From positions 1-55,115 of the forward strand of contig JBHIAG010000002.1 in the NCBI GenBank assembly GCA_046758465.1: a stretch of DNA of 55,115 nucleotides. The letters are read 5' to 3'. This DNA comes from JBHIAG01 sp046758465. GTDB lineage: Bacteria > Acidobacteriota > Terriglobia > Acidiferrales > 2-02-FULL-67-57. Below the pieces are notes generated by a model. The model was given only the letters and a program-made list of their open reading frames with translations. It made no database searches and had not been told where the DNA came from. The position numbers and the translations under genes were made by a program. Every line of letters begins with the position of its first letter. Position 1 is the first letter of the stretch. Positions 41,713-50,880 of the stretch are shown here, in pieces.

Positions 41713-43200
41713 TCAATGCGCCGCGGGTGGCATCGGCCCCTGCGGCCGGTCCGGGTTACCGTGGGCAAGCCGGCTGTGCCGTATCCCGTAGGCGAAGTAA
41801 ATGAGCAGGCCAATGACCATCCAGATCACCAGCCGCCGCCAAGTTCCCCACGGCAGTCCCACCATCAGATAGAAGCAGGAGACCACGCCCAGCAACGGAA
41901 TCCAGGGAACCCAGGGGGTTTTGAACGACCGAGGAATGTCCGGCTGGGTATAGCGCAACACCCAGACACCCCCGCAGACCAACACGAAAGCGAACAGGGT
42001 GCCGATGCTGACCAGTTTTGCCAGTTCACCGATGGGAAACAAGCTCCCTGTGATGGCTACGACCACTCCTGTCATAATCGTCGTGATGTAGGGAGTGCGG
42101 AAGCGGGGGTGGACTTTACTGAACACTTTTGGGAGCAGCCCATCACGCGCCATAGTCCAAAAAATGCGCGGCTGGCTAAGCAGCATCACCAAAATGACCG
42201 AACTCAACCCGGCGATGGCACCAATCTTGACAATGGGGCGGAGCCAGACCAAGCCGGTGGCATTGATGCCCACGGCGATGGGGTCGGGGACGTTCAGTTC
42301 GCTGTAGTGCACGATCCCGGTCAGGACACCTGAGACAATGATGTAGAGCACGGTACAAATCAGCAGGCTACCGATGATGCCGATGGGCATGTCGCGTCGC
42401 GGATTGCGGGCTTCCTGCGCCGCCGTGGACACCGCGTCAAAGCCGATGTAGGCAAAGAAGATCACCCCAGCCCCGCGCAGCACCCCGCTCAAACCGTAGG
42501 AGCCAAATTCTCCCGTGTTGGGGGGGATGAACGGCTCCCAGTTGGCGCGGTTAATGTAGGCCACGCCGACCAGTGCGAACGTAATGACCACCGCCAGCTT
42601 CAGGATAACGATGGCGGTGTTGACGTTGGCCGACTCCCGGATGCCCACGACCAAGAGGGAGGTCACGAAAAGGATGATGAACAGCGCCGGCAGATTGATC
42701 AGACCTGTTGCTTGCGTGCCATCCGGCAAAGCAACTGTCTGGAACGGGCCGGCGGTCAGGCGCGCTGGGAGGTGAATCCCGAAGTCACGCAGAAAGCTGA
42801 CTACATACCCGGACCACCCAACCGAAACGGTGGCCGCCCCCAACGAGTATTCCAGAATCAGGTCCCAGCCGATGATCCAGGCCAGGAACTCCCCCAGGGT
42901 GGCGTAGGAATAGGTGTAAGCGCTGCCGGCGATGGGGATCATGGAGGCCATCTCAGCGTAGCAGAAGCCCGCGAACACGCACGCCAGACCCGCCAGGATG
43001 AAAGAAAGCACAATCGCCGGGCCTGCGTGGGCCGCGGCCGCCTGCCCGGTCAAGACGAAGATGCCGGCGCCAATGATGGCACCCACACCCAGCATCACCA
43101 GGTCAATGCGGCCCAGGGCGCGTTTCAGGCCGTGCTCGGTGTCAGCGGCTTCCTGTTGCAGTAGGCTTAGGGGCTTGGTGATAAACAGGCGACTCGCCAT
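41713..43200 (-). CDS. APC-family amino acid permease (CAT/YfnA type)
   Basis: 495 aa with about twelve membrane helices. The first reads IDLVMLGVGAIIGAGIFVLTG, the conserved GAIIGAGIF substrate loop of APC transporters; EARNPRRDMPIGIIGSLLIC after helix 6 is also family-typical. It imports an amino acid, probably cationic or branched, by proton coupling. It lies alone between the phosphatase and thiE. Confidence 0.9.
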   Translation of the reverse strand: MASRLFITKPLSLLQQEAADTEHGLKRALGRIDLVMLGVGAIIGAGIFVLTGQAAAAHAGPAIVLSFILAGLACVFAGFCYAEMASMIPIAGSAYTYSYATLGEFLAWIIGWDLILEYSLGAATVSVGWSGYVVSFLRDFGIHLPARLTAGPFQTVALPDGTQATGLINLPALFIILFVTSLLVVGIRESANVNTAIVILKLAVVITFALVGVAYINRANWEPFIPPNTGEFGSYGLSGVLRGAGVIFFAYIGFDAVSTAAQEARNPRRDMPIGIIGSLLICTVLYIIVSGVLTGIVHYSELNVPDPIAVGINATGLVWLRPIVKIGAIAGLSSVILVMLLSQPRIFWTMARDGLLPKVFSKVHPRFRTPYITTIMTGVVVAITGSLFPIGELAKLVSIGTLFAFVLVCGGVWVLRYTQPDIPRSFKTPWVPWIPLLGVVSCFYLMVGLPWGTWRRLVIWMVIGLLIYFAYGIRHSRLAHGNPDRPQGPMPPAAH

Positions 43201-43285
43201 TCTGCCTCCACATGTTCTGGTGTGTTAGGAGATTGCCGTTGAGAATGTACGCCTCCCGCTGTGCGCTGGCTTCCGCCATCGGGAC

Positions 43286-43915
43286 TTAGTTGAGACGCCC
43301 GAGCGCCTGGCGGAATTCCGCCAACCGCTGGGGAATATCCTGCGCCTGCATCCAACCGCTGATAACCGCCACGACGTCAGCGCCCGCTTCGATCACTTGG
43401 GCTGCATTCGCCGGCGTAATCCCACCGATAGCCACCAGCGGCTTGCGGACACACCTGCACACGTCTCTTAGACGCTCCAAGCCGACTACACGTTCCGCCT
43501 CAGCTTTCGTCTTGGTCGGGAAAATGGGCCCGAAGGCCACGTAGTCGGCCAGTGTGGCGTCGGCAGCCTCCACCTGGGTAGGGGTGTGCGTGGAAATCCC
43601 GATCAGCTTTTCGGGCCCGAGCAGAGTACGCGCTGCCGCGACCAGCAGGTCCTGTTGGCCCAGATGGACACCCGCAGCGCCCGCCAGCCAAGCCACGTCG
43701 GCGCGATCGTTGACCACCACACGCAGAGAGGGAGAAACGTGAGAGAGGAGCTCTTGCGTCTCGGAGAGAAACTGGCGTCCCGGTGCCTGCTTGGCCCGGA
43801 ATTGAATCAGGGTGACCCCCGCCTCTCGTAGTGTTCCTGCCAGATGCGCAAGCGTCAGCTCCGGTCGAAGCGAGCGGTCGATTATAGCGTAGAAGCGCGG
43901 CAGCACAAGAGACAT
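43286..43915 (-). CDS. thiE: Thiamine-phosphate synthase
   Basis: About 209 aa, TIM barrel of normal length. Key motifs: LIQFRAKQAPGRQFL, VVVNDRADVAWLAGAAGVHLGQQDL, IGISTHTPTQVEAA, DYVAFGPIFPTKTK, VAIGGITPANAAQVIEAGADVVAV. It joins HMP-pyrophosphate and thiazole phosphate. The start is the ATG at 43915, 2 nt after accC; no TPP riboswitch precedes it, so it is expressed with the acc operon. Confidence 0.93.
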   Translation of the reverse strand: MSLVLPRFYAIIDRSLRPELTLAHLAGTLREAGVTLIQFRAKQAPGRQFLSETQELLSHVSPSLRVVVNDRADVAWLAGAAGVHLGQQDLLVAAARTLLGPEKLIGISTHTPTQVEAADATLADYVAFGPIFPTKTKAEAERVVGLERLRDVCRCVRKPLVAIGGITPANAAQVIEAGADVVAVISGWMQAQDIPQRLAEFRQALGRLN

Positions 43916-43917
43916 TT

Positions 43918-45270
43918 TCAGGCGAGGTGATTGCGGAGGAACCGGCTCATAAAGTGGGTGTTGTAGTGACCCGCTTGAAAGTCCGGGTCGGCTACGATCT
44001 TGCGGAGGATGGGGATGGAGGTTTGGATACCTTCCACAACGAACATCTCCAGCGCGCGCTCCATGCGCCCCAGCGCCTCCCGGCGGTCTTTGCCGTGGGT
44101 GATGAGCTTGGCAACGAGGGAGTCGTAGTAGGGCGGAATGACGGCTTCGGCGTAGGCTGCCGTATCCACGCGCACGCCGGTTCCGCCTGGCGTGTGGAAC
44201 GCAGTGACGCGACCGGCAGAGGGGTTGAAGGTTTCCGGGTCTTCGGCCACGATGCGGCATTCAATGGCGTGGCCGCGCAAGTGCAAGTCAGGCCGCGAAA
44301 TAGCGCTCAGGGCAACACCGCCCGTGAGCTGAATTTGTGCCTTGATGAGATCAATCCCCGTAACCATTTCCGTGACGCAGTGTTCGACCTGGATGCGGGT
44401 GTTCATTTCGATAAAATAAAAATTTTGCTTCTCGTCCATCAGGAACTCGACAGTGCCCGCGTTGGTATAGCTGATCGTGTGCAGGGCCTTGACCACTCGG
44501 CTGCCCATCTGCTTGCGCCGCTCGGCGTCCACGGCGGCCGAGGGCGACTCTTCAACTAGCTTCTGATGGCGCCGCTGGATGGAACACTCGCGTTCCCCGA
44601 GGTGCATCACCTCCCCGTGCTGGTCGGCCAGGACCTGGAACTCGATGTGGTGCGGCCGGTCGATGAATTTTTCCAAGTAGACGTCCGCCGTACCAAAAGC
44701 CTGCTCGGCTTCCACCTGGGCCATTCTGAACAGCGGCGCCAACTCTTCCGCCCGGCGTACCACACGCATGCCTTTGCCGCCCCCGCCAGCCGCCGCCTTG
44801 ATCATCACCGGGTAGCCGACGGTACTGGCCAGCCGCGCGGCTTCTTCCTGGGTGGCGACGACGCCGTCGGAGCCCGGTAAGACGGACAAGCCAGCCCGTG
44901 CCATCTCGCGCCGCGCCAGCGATTTCTCCCCCATCAGGCGGATGTGGGAGGAGTGCGGCCCAATGAACGTGAGGCCGGAGGCTTCGCAGACTTCGGCGAA
45001 GTTGGCATTTTCAGCCAAGAAACCGTAGCCGGGATGGATGGCGTCGGCGCCGGTGATTTCGGCAGCGCTGATCACCTGCGGGATGTTCAAGTAGCTATCG
45101 GCGGCGCGCGAGGGGCCAATGCAGACCGCCTCGTCGGCGAAGCGGACGGGGAGTGAGTAGCGGTCGGCCTCGGAATAGACGGCCACCGTCTTGATGCCCA
45201 GCTCCTTGCAAGCGCAGATAATGCGGAGGGCAATTTCGCCGCGATTGGCAATGAGGATTTTTTTGAACAT
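43918..45270 (-). CDS. accC: Acetyl-CoA carboxylase biotin carboxylase subunit
   Basis: 450 aa, standard size. ANRGEIALRIICACKELG start, glycine-rich ATP loop AAAGGGGKGMRVVRRAEEL, ATP-grasp core (MNTRIQVEHCVTEMVTGIDL) and the C-terminal biotin carboxylase domain. It carboxylates the biotin of AccB. It follows accB by 47 nt. Confidence 0.95.
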   Translation of the reverse strand: MFKKILIANRGEIALRIICACKELGIKTVAVYSEADRYSLPVRFADEAVCIGPSRAADSYLNIPQVISAAEITGADAIHPGYGFLAENANFAEVCEASGLTFIGPHSSHIRLMGEKSLARREMARAGLSVLPGSDGVVATQEEAARLASTVGYPVMIKAAAGGGGKGMRVVRRAEELAPLFRMAQVEAEQAFGTADVYLEKFIDRPHHIEFQVLADQHGEVMHLGERECSIQRRHQKLVEESPSAAVDAERRKQMGSRVVKALHTISYTNAGTVEFLMDEKQNFYFIEMNTRIQVEHCVTEMVTGIDLIKAQIQLTGGVALSAISRPDLHLRGHAIECRIVAEDPETFNPSAGRVTAFHTPGGTGVRVDTAAYAEAVIPPYYDSLVAKLITHGKDRREALGRMERALEMFVVEGIQTSIPILRKIVADPDFQAGHYNTHFMSRFLRNHLA

Positions 45271-45317
45271 CCTGAGTCGCTCGCGTCTCCGCCGCTGCCC
45301 AGACGAAGCAGCGAGTC

Positions 45318-45869
45318 CTATTGCTTACGGGCGGGGCGGATGGCGAACAGGGATTCGCCATACTCGACCGGCTGACCGTTCTCGAGGTAGATGCGAACGA
45401 TTTCGCCGGCCGCGTCGGCCTCAATCTCATTCATCAATTTCATCGCCTCAATGATACAGAGCACCTGGCCCACCTCGACCGTATCGCCCAGCTTGACGAA
45501 TGGGGGTGCATCCGAGGCGGGAGCGGCGTAGAACGTGCCCACAATGGGGGACTTAACAACATGTGACTTGCCCTCTGCCACCTCTTCGGCGCTCACGGGC
45601 GGGGCCGGACTGGGTGCCGACTCCGTGGCGTTGGTGTCGGCAGCAGGGGGGAAAGCCTCAACCACGTGGGCCGGGGGCGGTGCAGGAGTATGCCCCCGGC
45701 GCTTGATGCGGATGCGCACGCCCGCGCGCTCGAATTCGAACTCCTCCAGCCCGCGCTGTTCGAGCAAGTCAATGAGTTCATGCACCTGCTCGAGCGGCAA
45801 GGGATTGCTCGGCCTCGCTTGTGACTTCTTGGCAGCGGGACGCGCGGATTTCTGAGTCTTCTTTTTCAC
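45318..45869 (-). CDS. accB: Acetyl-CoA carboxylase biotin carboxyl carrier protein
   Basis: 183 aa from a GTG. A Lys-rich extension of about 25 residues precedes the usual start (LEQVHELIDLLEQRGLEEFEFE); a Pro/Ala linker leads to the lipoyl-like domain SPIVGTFYAAPASDAPPFV with the biotin Lys144 in EAMKLMNEI. The GTGA overlap with pepP couples translation. Confidence 0.94.
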   Translation of the reverse strand: MKKKTQKSARPAAKKSQARPSNPLPLEQVHELIDLLEQRGLEEFEFERAGVRIRIKRRGHTPAPPPAHVVEAFPPAADTNATESAPSPAPPVSAEEVAEGKSHVVKSPIVGTFYAAPASDAPPFVKLGDTVEVGQVLCIIEAMKLMNEIEADAAGEIVRIYLENGQPVEYGESLFAIRPARKQ

Positions 45870-46945
45870 AGAGCGATGAGTCCGTGCGGGGTGGGCGTCA
45901 GGCGTTCGGCCCCGCCGGGGCGGACGACGACAACGTCCTCGATACGGATGCCGCCCCAGCCGGGCACGTAAACACCTGGCTCGAGCGTGACCACGTGGCC
46001 GGTGGCCAGCCGCGTACCCACGCCGTGTCCCAGCCGCGGCTCTTCGTGAATCTCCAGTCCTAGCCCGTGGCCTGTGCCGTGAATGACATAGCGGTCAACG
46101 CCGTAGGTTTTCAGAGTCTGGCGCGCAGCAGCATCGACCTGCCGCGCCGGCACACCGGGCCGCACCGCATCAAAAGCGCGCTGCTGCGCTTCGCGCACAG
46201 CCGCGTAGAAACGGCGGATGCGGGCAGAAGGCTTTCCCAGGTACACCGTGCGGCTCATGTCGCTGCAATAATCTTTAAGTATAGCACCCAAGTCGAGTAC
46301 GACCAATTCATTTTTGGCCAAACGTTTTGAGGAGGCACGGGCGTGCGGCCAGGCAGCGCGCGGTCCCGAGGCCACGATGGTTTCGAAAGCAGGCGCGCTG
46401 GCACCCGAGCGTTTCATCCGGTACTCAATCTCTGCCGCGAGGTCGAGTTCCCGTACGCCGGGACGAATCAGCGGCAGCACTTCGGCAAAAACCTGGGAGC
46501 TCAAGCAAACAGCCCGACGGATTGAGGCAATCTCGGTCGCGTCTTTGCGGGCGCGCAGACCTTCAACCAGGTTGGCGGTGGGGATGAGGCGGGTAGGTGT
46601 CTTGAAGGCTTTGCGTAGCTGCTGGCAGGCGGCGAAGGCCAGCCGCGGTGCCTCGAAGCCAACCTGCTCTGGGCGCTCGGAGCGCAACCACTCCGCGGCA
46701 GCCGCGAGCAGCGAACCGGTTGTGACCAACACCTGTGCGCCCCGGACCTCGCGGCGCGCCTGGGTGCAGTAACGGCCATCGGTGAAGAGCACAGCACGCC
46801 GCGAGGTGACCACCAGCAGTGCGGTGCTGCCGTGAAAATTCGTGAGGTAGAGAACGTTGGGCAGATGCGAGACCAGCAATGCGCCCAAGCTGGCGTCGCG
46901 GAGCCGTTGCCGTAGGCGTCGCAGGCGTTTGTGCCAGGGTGTCAT
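45866..46945 (-). CDS. Xaa-Pro aminopeptidase (M24B family)
   Basis: About 359 aa. N-terminal creatinase-like domain (LVSHLPNVLYLTNFHGSTALL) and a pita-bread domain with the metal ligands: LDLGAILKDYCSDMSRTVYLG (two Asp), HGTGHGLGLEIHEEP (His), LEPGVYVPGWGGIRIED (two Glu). It removes N-terminal residues before Pro. The ATG at 46945 with GAGG upstream is preferred to the GTG at 46957. It heads the pepP-accB-accC-thiE operon. Confidence 0.9.
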   Translation of the reverse strand: MTPWHKRLRRLRQRLRDASLGALLVSHLPNVLYLTNFHGSTALLVVTSRRAVLFTDGRYCTQARREVRGAQVLVTTGSLLAAAAEWLRSERPEQVGFEAPRLAFAACQQLRKAFKTPTRLIPTANLVEGLRARKDATEIASIRRAVCLSSQVFAEVLPLIRPGVRELDLAAEIEYRMKRSGASAPAFETIVASGPRAAWPHARASSKRLAKNELVVLDLGAILKDYCSDMSRTVYLGKPSARIRRFYAAVREAQQRAFDAVRPGVPARQVDAAARQTLKTYGVDRYVIHGTGHGLGLEIHEEPRLGHGVGTRLATGHVVTLEPGVYVPGWGGIRIEDVVVVRPGGAERLTPTPHGLIAL

Positions 46946-46973
46946 CCGATTCCTCACTGCTCGAGCCGGGCCA

Positions 46974-47011
46974 GAAAAAAAGTACGGGGAGGAGAATCGC
47001 TTCTCCTCCCC
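46974..47011 (-). terminator. Rho-independent terminator of the pilus operon
   Basis: Minus strand: GGGGAGGAGAA, GCGA loop, TTCTCCTCCCC (perfect 11-bp stem), then a T-rich run. It lies 26 nt after the pilQ stop and separates pilQ from pepP. Confidence 0.93.
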
Positions 47012-47036
47012 GGCAGAGGTCTTTTTCCTCGGACTC

Positions 47037-49037
47037 CTAGCTCGGCACGATGCGCGGGGTGATGAAGAACAGCAGCTCCGACGAGCGCGTGCTCACGCTC
47101 GTGCGTTTGAAGAGGTGGCCGATGATGGGCACACTGCCCAGGAACGGCACCTGGTTAACCTCATAGGAGGTTTCCGTGGTCATCACGCCGCCAATCACCA
47201 CCGTGCCGCCATCGTTGATCAACACCTGTGTGGTGGCCTGTTGCGTGTCCAAGGCGGGGATGCCATTGATGCGGGGGATACCGGGGTTGATGGCGGTGTT
47301 CTCGACGTTGACGTCGAGGAAGATGGTACCGTCCTTTGTGATGTGGGGTGTGACCTCGAGCTTGAGCACGACGGGCGTGTACTGCACGGTGACGGTTTGC
47401 ATCACCGTCGTCTGTATCGGGATCTGCGTACCTTGTTGCACGGTAGCCAGAACGTTGTTCTGTGTGATGACGCGGGGCTTGGAGAGCAACTTGCCGACGC
47501 CCCGCGCCTCGGCCGCGGTGATGATCAGGTCGAGCGCCAGGTTCTGGGAGCGGTGGGCAATGGTGAAGCCGGCCCCGGCGGCGATGTCCACGGTGGCCGG
47601 GAAGCTCGAGACGAGGGGAGGGGCGAGGGTACCCGCGGTCGTAAACGGCGGCACGGGCACGCCGGGCCCGCCTTCGATTCCGCTGTCGCCGATGGTAGTG
47701 GCGCCGCCGAAGGCGGTGCCCGCCCCGCCACCGCGCGTGAAGGCGGTGGAGAAGGCCAACTGCGAACCGATTTCGCGGGCAAAGGAGCGGGTGGCGGTGA
47801 CGACGCGAGCCTCAATTTCCACCTGGAGCGACTTGCGGTCGAGTTGCTTGATAATGTTGTCCATTTGCGGGAGCACCTGGGGGATGTCGCGGATGATGAG
47901 AGTATTGGTGCGTTCGTCGGTGATAATCTCGCCAACCTGGGAGAGGAACTTGCGGAGAACCTGTTCCATATCGCTGGCCTTCGCGTAGCTGAGCTCGCGG
48001 GTTGTCGTCACCGGCTGGGCGGCTTCGGCGCGGACGCGAGCCAGGTCGCGCCGATCCTCCTCTTCCCGCTTGAGGGTCGCGATAGCGGCAATGCGCAAGA
48101 CATTGCCCTCGAGTTGACAGCCGAGGTTGTTGTTTTTGAGCACGATGCTGAGGGCTTGATCCCAGGGGACTTCATCGAGCACCAGGGTGACGGCGCCGCT
48201 GACGGCGGGGTCGAGGACGATATTAAACCCGCTGATGGCGTGGATCAGGCGAAAGAAATCCTTTAGATCCACATCCTTGAGGTCGACCGAAATCGGCTCG
48301 CCCGTGAAGGGGGTGCGAGGACACACGTGCTGGGCCGCAACGGTGGGAGTGGGAGTAGGGGCAGGGGCGGGGACCTGGGGGAGCTGGGGCACCTGGGCCT
48401 CGACTGCGGGAACTTCTTTGGCGGCTTCCAGCAGGGGTGGGTTGGGCTGCGGGGTAGTAGGCGCGGGAGCGTCAGGAAGTTCTGCGGCTGCCTGCGCAGG
48501 AACGACTGGGGCCAGAGAAGCCAGTAGAACCGGTGTCTGGGGGCGAGGCTGCGGCTCGGCAGCCAGCACCGGCACGTCCGGGGCAGTGTGGAAGAGGGTG
48601 AGCTTGAGACCGCGGGGCACCACCTTGATGTCATAGGAAACCGCCTCGCGCAGGTCTACCACCACGCGCGTCACCGGCGGCACTGCCTGGAACTGTGCGG
48701 TGCGGACGCGGAGAACCGCCTCGGCATCAACCGGGATCTGGCGCCGGCGGCCGAGGAGAATCGTCTGGGGCAGGTCCACCACCAAGCGCGCGGGGTGGCT
48801 GAGCATTTGGGTCTGGTAGCGCAGCGGCCCACTGGCATGGACCCAGACGGTGACGGCTTCGGCGCCTTTCTGTACCGACACGGTGCGCACCCGTGCGGCC
48901 TGCGGTTCCGGCGCACGCGCCGCCTGCGCCTGGCTCGCGCCCGGCGTGGGCAGAGATGGTTCATCAGTGGCCGGGCTACTGAGCCCTGCCACGAGCATCG
49001 CCCCGAGGAGAAAGGGGCTCACCAGCTTGACCTTCAT
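47037..49037 (-). CDS. pilQ: Type IV pilus secretin PilQ
   Basis: About 666 aa. Signal peptide (LVSPFLLGAMLVAGLSSP), an AMIN domain (VWVHASGPLRYQTQMLSHPARLVVDLP), a Pro-rich linker, an STN-like domain (ISVDLKDVDLKDFFRLIHAISG), NolW (YAKASDMEQVLRKFLS) and the secretin domain ending SELLFFITPRIVPS, with VPFLGSVPIIGHLFK. It forms the outer-membrane channel for the pilus. Start at ATG 49037; the longer frame lacks a signal. Confidence 0.93.
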   Translation of the reverse strand: MKVKLVSPFLLGAMLVAGLSSPATDEPSLPTPGASQAQAARAPEPQAARVRTVSVQKGAEAVTVWVHASGPLRYQTQMLSHPARLVVDLPQTILLGRRRQIPVDAEAVLRVRTAQFQAVPPVTRVVVDLREAVSYDIKVVPRGLKLTLFHTAPDVPVLAAEPQPRPQTPVLLASLAPVVPAQAAAELPDAPAPTTPQPNPPLLEAAKEVPAVEAQVPQLPQVPAPAPTPTPTVAAQHVCPRTPFTGEPISVDLKDVDLKDFFRLIHAISGFNIVLDPAVSGAVTLVLDEVPWDQALSIVLKNNNLGCQLEGNVLRIAAIATLKREEEDRRDLARVRAEAAQPVTTTRELSYAKASDMEQVLRKFLSQVGEIITDERTNTLIIRDIPQVLPQMDNIIKQLDRKSLQVEIEARVVTATRSFAREIGSQLAFSTAFTRGGGAGTAFGGATTIGDSGIEGGPGVPVPPFTTAGTLAPPLVSSFPATVDIAAGAGFTIAHRSQNLALDLIITAAEARGVGKLLSKPRVITQNNVLATVQQGTQIPIQTTVMQTVTVQYTPVVLKLEVTPHITKDGTIFLDVNVENTAINPGIPRINGIPALDTQQATTQVLINDGGTVVIGGVMTTETSYEVNQVPFLGSVPIIGHLFKRTSVSTRSSELLFFITPRIVPS

Positions 49038-49068
49038 TGTGTCGCTCCTGCAGGCGAGATCATTGCTT

Positions 49069-49617
49069 TCATTGCCTCCTGCTCGGCGTGCGGAAAACCT
49101 GCTCACTCCCCGCAGTCGCCCTCAGTTGCTTCACTACCTGACGCTCATAGGGCCGGCCAAAAGCATCGAATGTACGTTCTTTGAAAATGACGTAGTCTTT
49201 GTGAATTTCGGCCACGTAGCCATTGAACAGCTCATCTCGCTCGCGCAGGAAGTAGGCGGGCTTTTTGTTTGGCACGGTAACGATCGCGATGCGGTCCGTG
49301 GGGGTGAGCACAATGCCTTCCAAACGGATTTGGCCGATCAGCAGGCCGGGCTTGCCGGGCGGCAAGGCCTGGGTGAGCTGGTCAGCACGCACCAACAAGC
49401 TCCGGAAGGGGTCACGGCGGCCAGGCGCGCGCGGCCGCCGGGCCACTGCGGAGCCGGGCTGGGCTTGTGCGGGCGGCGAGACCTGTGGCCGGGGGGGAGC
49501 TTGAGCGGGGCTGGGCGGCAGCGGCTGGGCCAGCACAGCGACTGCCGCGAGGGCGACGAAGAGAGTCATCCCTGCGACGCTCCGGGAGGCTGTGCGAGCT
49601 ACACGGGAGTCGGTCAT
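49069..49617 (-). CDS. pilP: Type IV pilus assembly lipoprotein-like PilP
   Basis: 182 aa. N-terminal hydrophobic segment (MTLFVALAAVAVLAQ), a Pro/Ala linker, then the PilP beta-domain: GRRDPFRSLLV, LIGQIRLEGIVLTPTDRIAIV, AYFLRERDELFNGYVAEI. It links PilMNO to PilQ in the periplasm. No lipobox Cys is visible, unlike in proteobacterial PilP. Its start overlaps the pilO stop (ATGA). Confidence 0.88.
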   Translation of the reverse strand: MTDSRVARTASRSVAGMTLFVALAAVAVLAQPLPPSPAQAPPRPQVSPPAQAQPGSAVARRPRAPGRRDPFRSLLVRADQLTQALPPGKPGLLIGQIRLEGIVLTPTDRIAIVTVPNKKPAYFLRERDELFNGYVAEIHKDYVIFKERTFDAFGRPYERQVVKQLRATAGSEQVFRTPSRRQ

Positions 49618-50255
49618 GGCGTCCTCTTTCCCTCGGCCATAGCCTGCTCCGCTTGGGGAAGCAAGTAATAGTAGGTGGTCAACACGCAGATGCCAGCGAC
49701 CGAGGTATCAGGGGCGTAGTCGTACTTCTGGCCACGGCCGCGTGTGGTTTGGACGGCGTCCAGTCTCAACTCCGTAACGTTGACGACGCGAGACATCTGG
49801 CTAAGGCGGTTATAGAACTCAAGCAGGCTGTAGTAGGCCCCATCGATCTCAATCTCGATGGGCATTTCGGCGTAGCCTTTTTCAGGCTGGGGCACGATCT
49901 CTTTGGCGGTCAGGCGGCGGATGGTGATGCGGGAGTTGACGGCCGCCTCCTGCACCGAGCGCATAAAGTCGTCGGTGCGCTTCTCATCGGGGAGGACGAG
50001 CTTGCGGCGCTCCAGCTCCCGCTCGAGATTTTGTATTTTGTCTTCCAACTCTCGGCGGTGCTTATCGCGATTCCGCAAGATGGTCACCTCACCGCTCAAG
50101 CGTTCGCGCTTTTCCACCTCGACTTTGAGCTCCTCGCGCTTTTGTTTCACCGGCGATAAGCCGTACATCTCGCCGACAAGAAACACGGCCACGGCGACGC
50201 CAAAGAAGATCAGGGTTTGGAAATACCAGGGAAGCTCGCGGAAGCGTAGCGCCAT
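49614..50255 (-). CDS. pilO: Type IV pilus inner-membrane protein PilO
   Basis: About 213 aa: one membrane helix near the N-terminus (LIFFGVAVAVFLVGEMYGL), a long coiled coil (EELKVEVEKRERLSGEVTIL) and a ferredoxin-like domain (EMPIEIEIDGAYYSLLEFYNRL). It pairs with PilN. Start at ATG 50255 (MALRFRELPWYFQ). Confidence 0.9.
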   Translation of the reverse strand: MALRFRELPWYFQTLIFFGVAVAVFLVGEMYGLSPVKQKREELKVEVEKRERLSGEVTILRNRDKHRRELEDKIQNLERELERRKLVLPDEKRTDDFMRSVQEAAVNSRITIRRLTAKEIVPQPEKGYAEMPIEIEIDGAYYSLLEFYNRLSQMSRVVNVTELRLDAVQTTRGRGQKYDYAPDTSVAGICVLTTYYYLLPQAEQAMAEGKRTP

Positions 50256-50265
50256 CGTAGTTCCC

Positions 50266-50880
50266 CTAGGTGCGCCCCGCACTGGTGGGCGTTTCCGATG
50301 TGGTCTGTTCAGATTCCGGCAACACGAAGTCGCAACTCAGCGAAAAGGTGTAGTTCTCGACGTTGGGATTTTGGGTAGACTGCACCGCTTCTTTGATTTC
50401 GATATTTTTGAAGAAGCCCGTAGCTTTCAAGTTGGTGATGAAGTTGGCGAGGGCGTTGACCGAGCCCGCCACGCCTTCCAGGGTAATCTTGCCACCACGC
50501 TGCTCATCGAGGCGCGTCAGCCAGAGGGTTTCGGTCTGGTTGACGGTGCTCCCGATGGCGTCCAGCAAGTTCGCCGGTCCTGTCTTTTTGCTCTCCAGCT
50601 CCTTGATGACGCTCTGCAGGGTTTCTAGGTCGCTCTTCTTTTTCTGAGCCTGCTGGATTTTCACCTCCACGTCCTTCAAGCTCTCTTTCTCGGCCTTGAG
50701 CGTAGTAATCTTCTCTTTGACATTGCTGATCTCGCTCTTGGTGGTGGAGTAGTCATAGTACAGAAGTAACAGCGCGGCCAGGAGCGGGATCACAAAGAGC
50801 CCCAGTTGGAGGGTGCCGGCGATGGCGATGCGGCGCTTGACCTTAGGGCGGGGGCGTCCGAGAAGATTGATGCGAATCAT
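50266..50880 (-). CDS. pilN: Type IV pilus inner-membrane protein PilN
   Basis: 204 aa: cytoplasmic motif MIRINLLGRPRPK (binds PilM), membrane helix LGLFVIPLLAALLLLYYDYS, coiled coil, then a domain with LTRLDEQRGGKITLEGVAGS. Starts within the pilM stop codon (ATGA overlap). Confidence 0.92.
   Translation of the reverse strand: MIRINLLGRPRPKVKRRIAIAGTLQLGLFVIPLLAALLLLYYDYSTTKSEISNVKEKITTLKAEKESLKDVEVKIQQAQKKKSDLETLQSVIKELESKKTGPANLLDAIGSTVNQTETLWLTRLDEQRGGKITLEGVAGSVNALANFITNLKATGFFKNIEIKEAVQSTQNPNVENYTFSLSCDFVLPESEQTTSETPTSAGRT

Noticed and set aside
43200..43290. TPP riboswitch controlling thiE
   Set aside because: thiE starts 2 nt after accC and no thi-box-like conserved sequence was found upstream; the region downstream of thiE is only an intergenic gap before the permease start.
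48187..48636. Long plus-strand frames opposite the pilus genes
   Set aside because: They are shadows of GC-rich pilQ coding sequence with low-complexity Gly/Ala/Trp composition.
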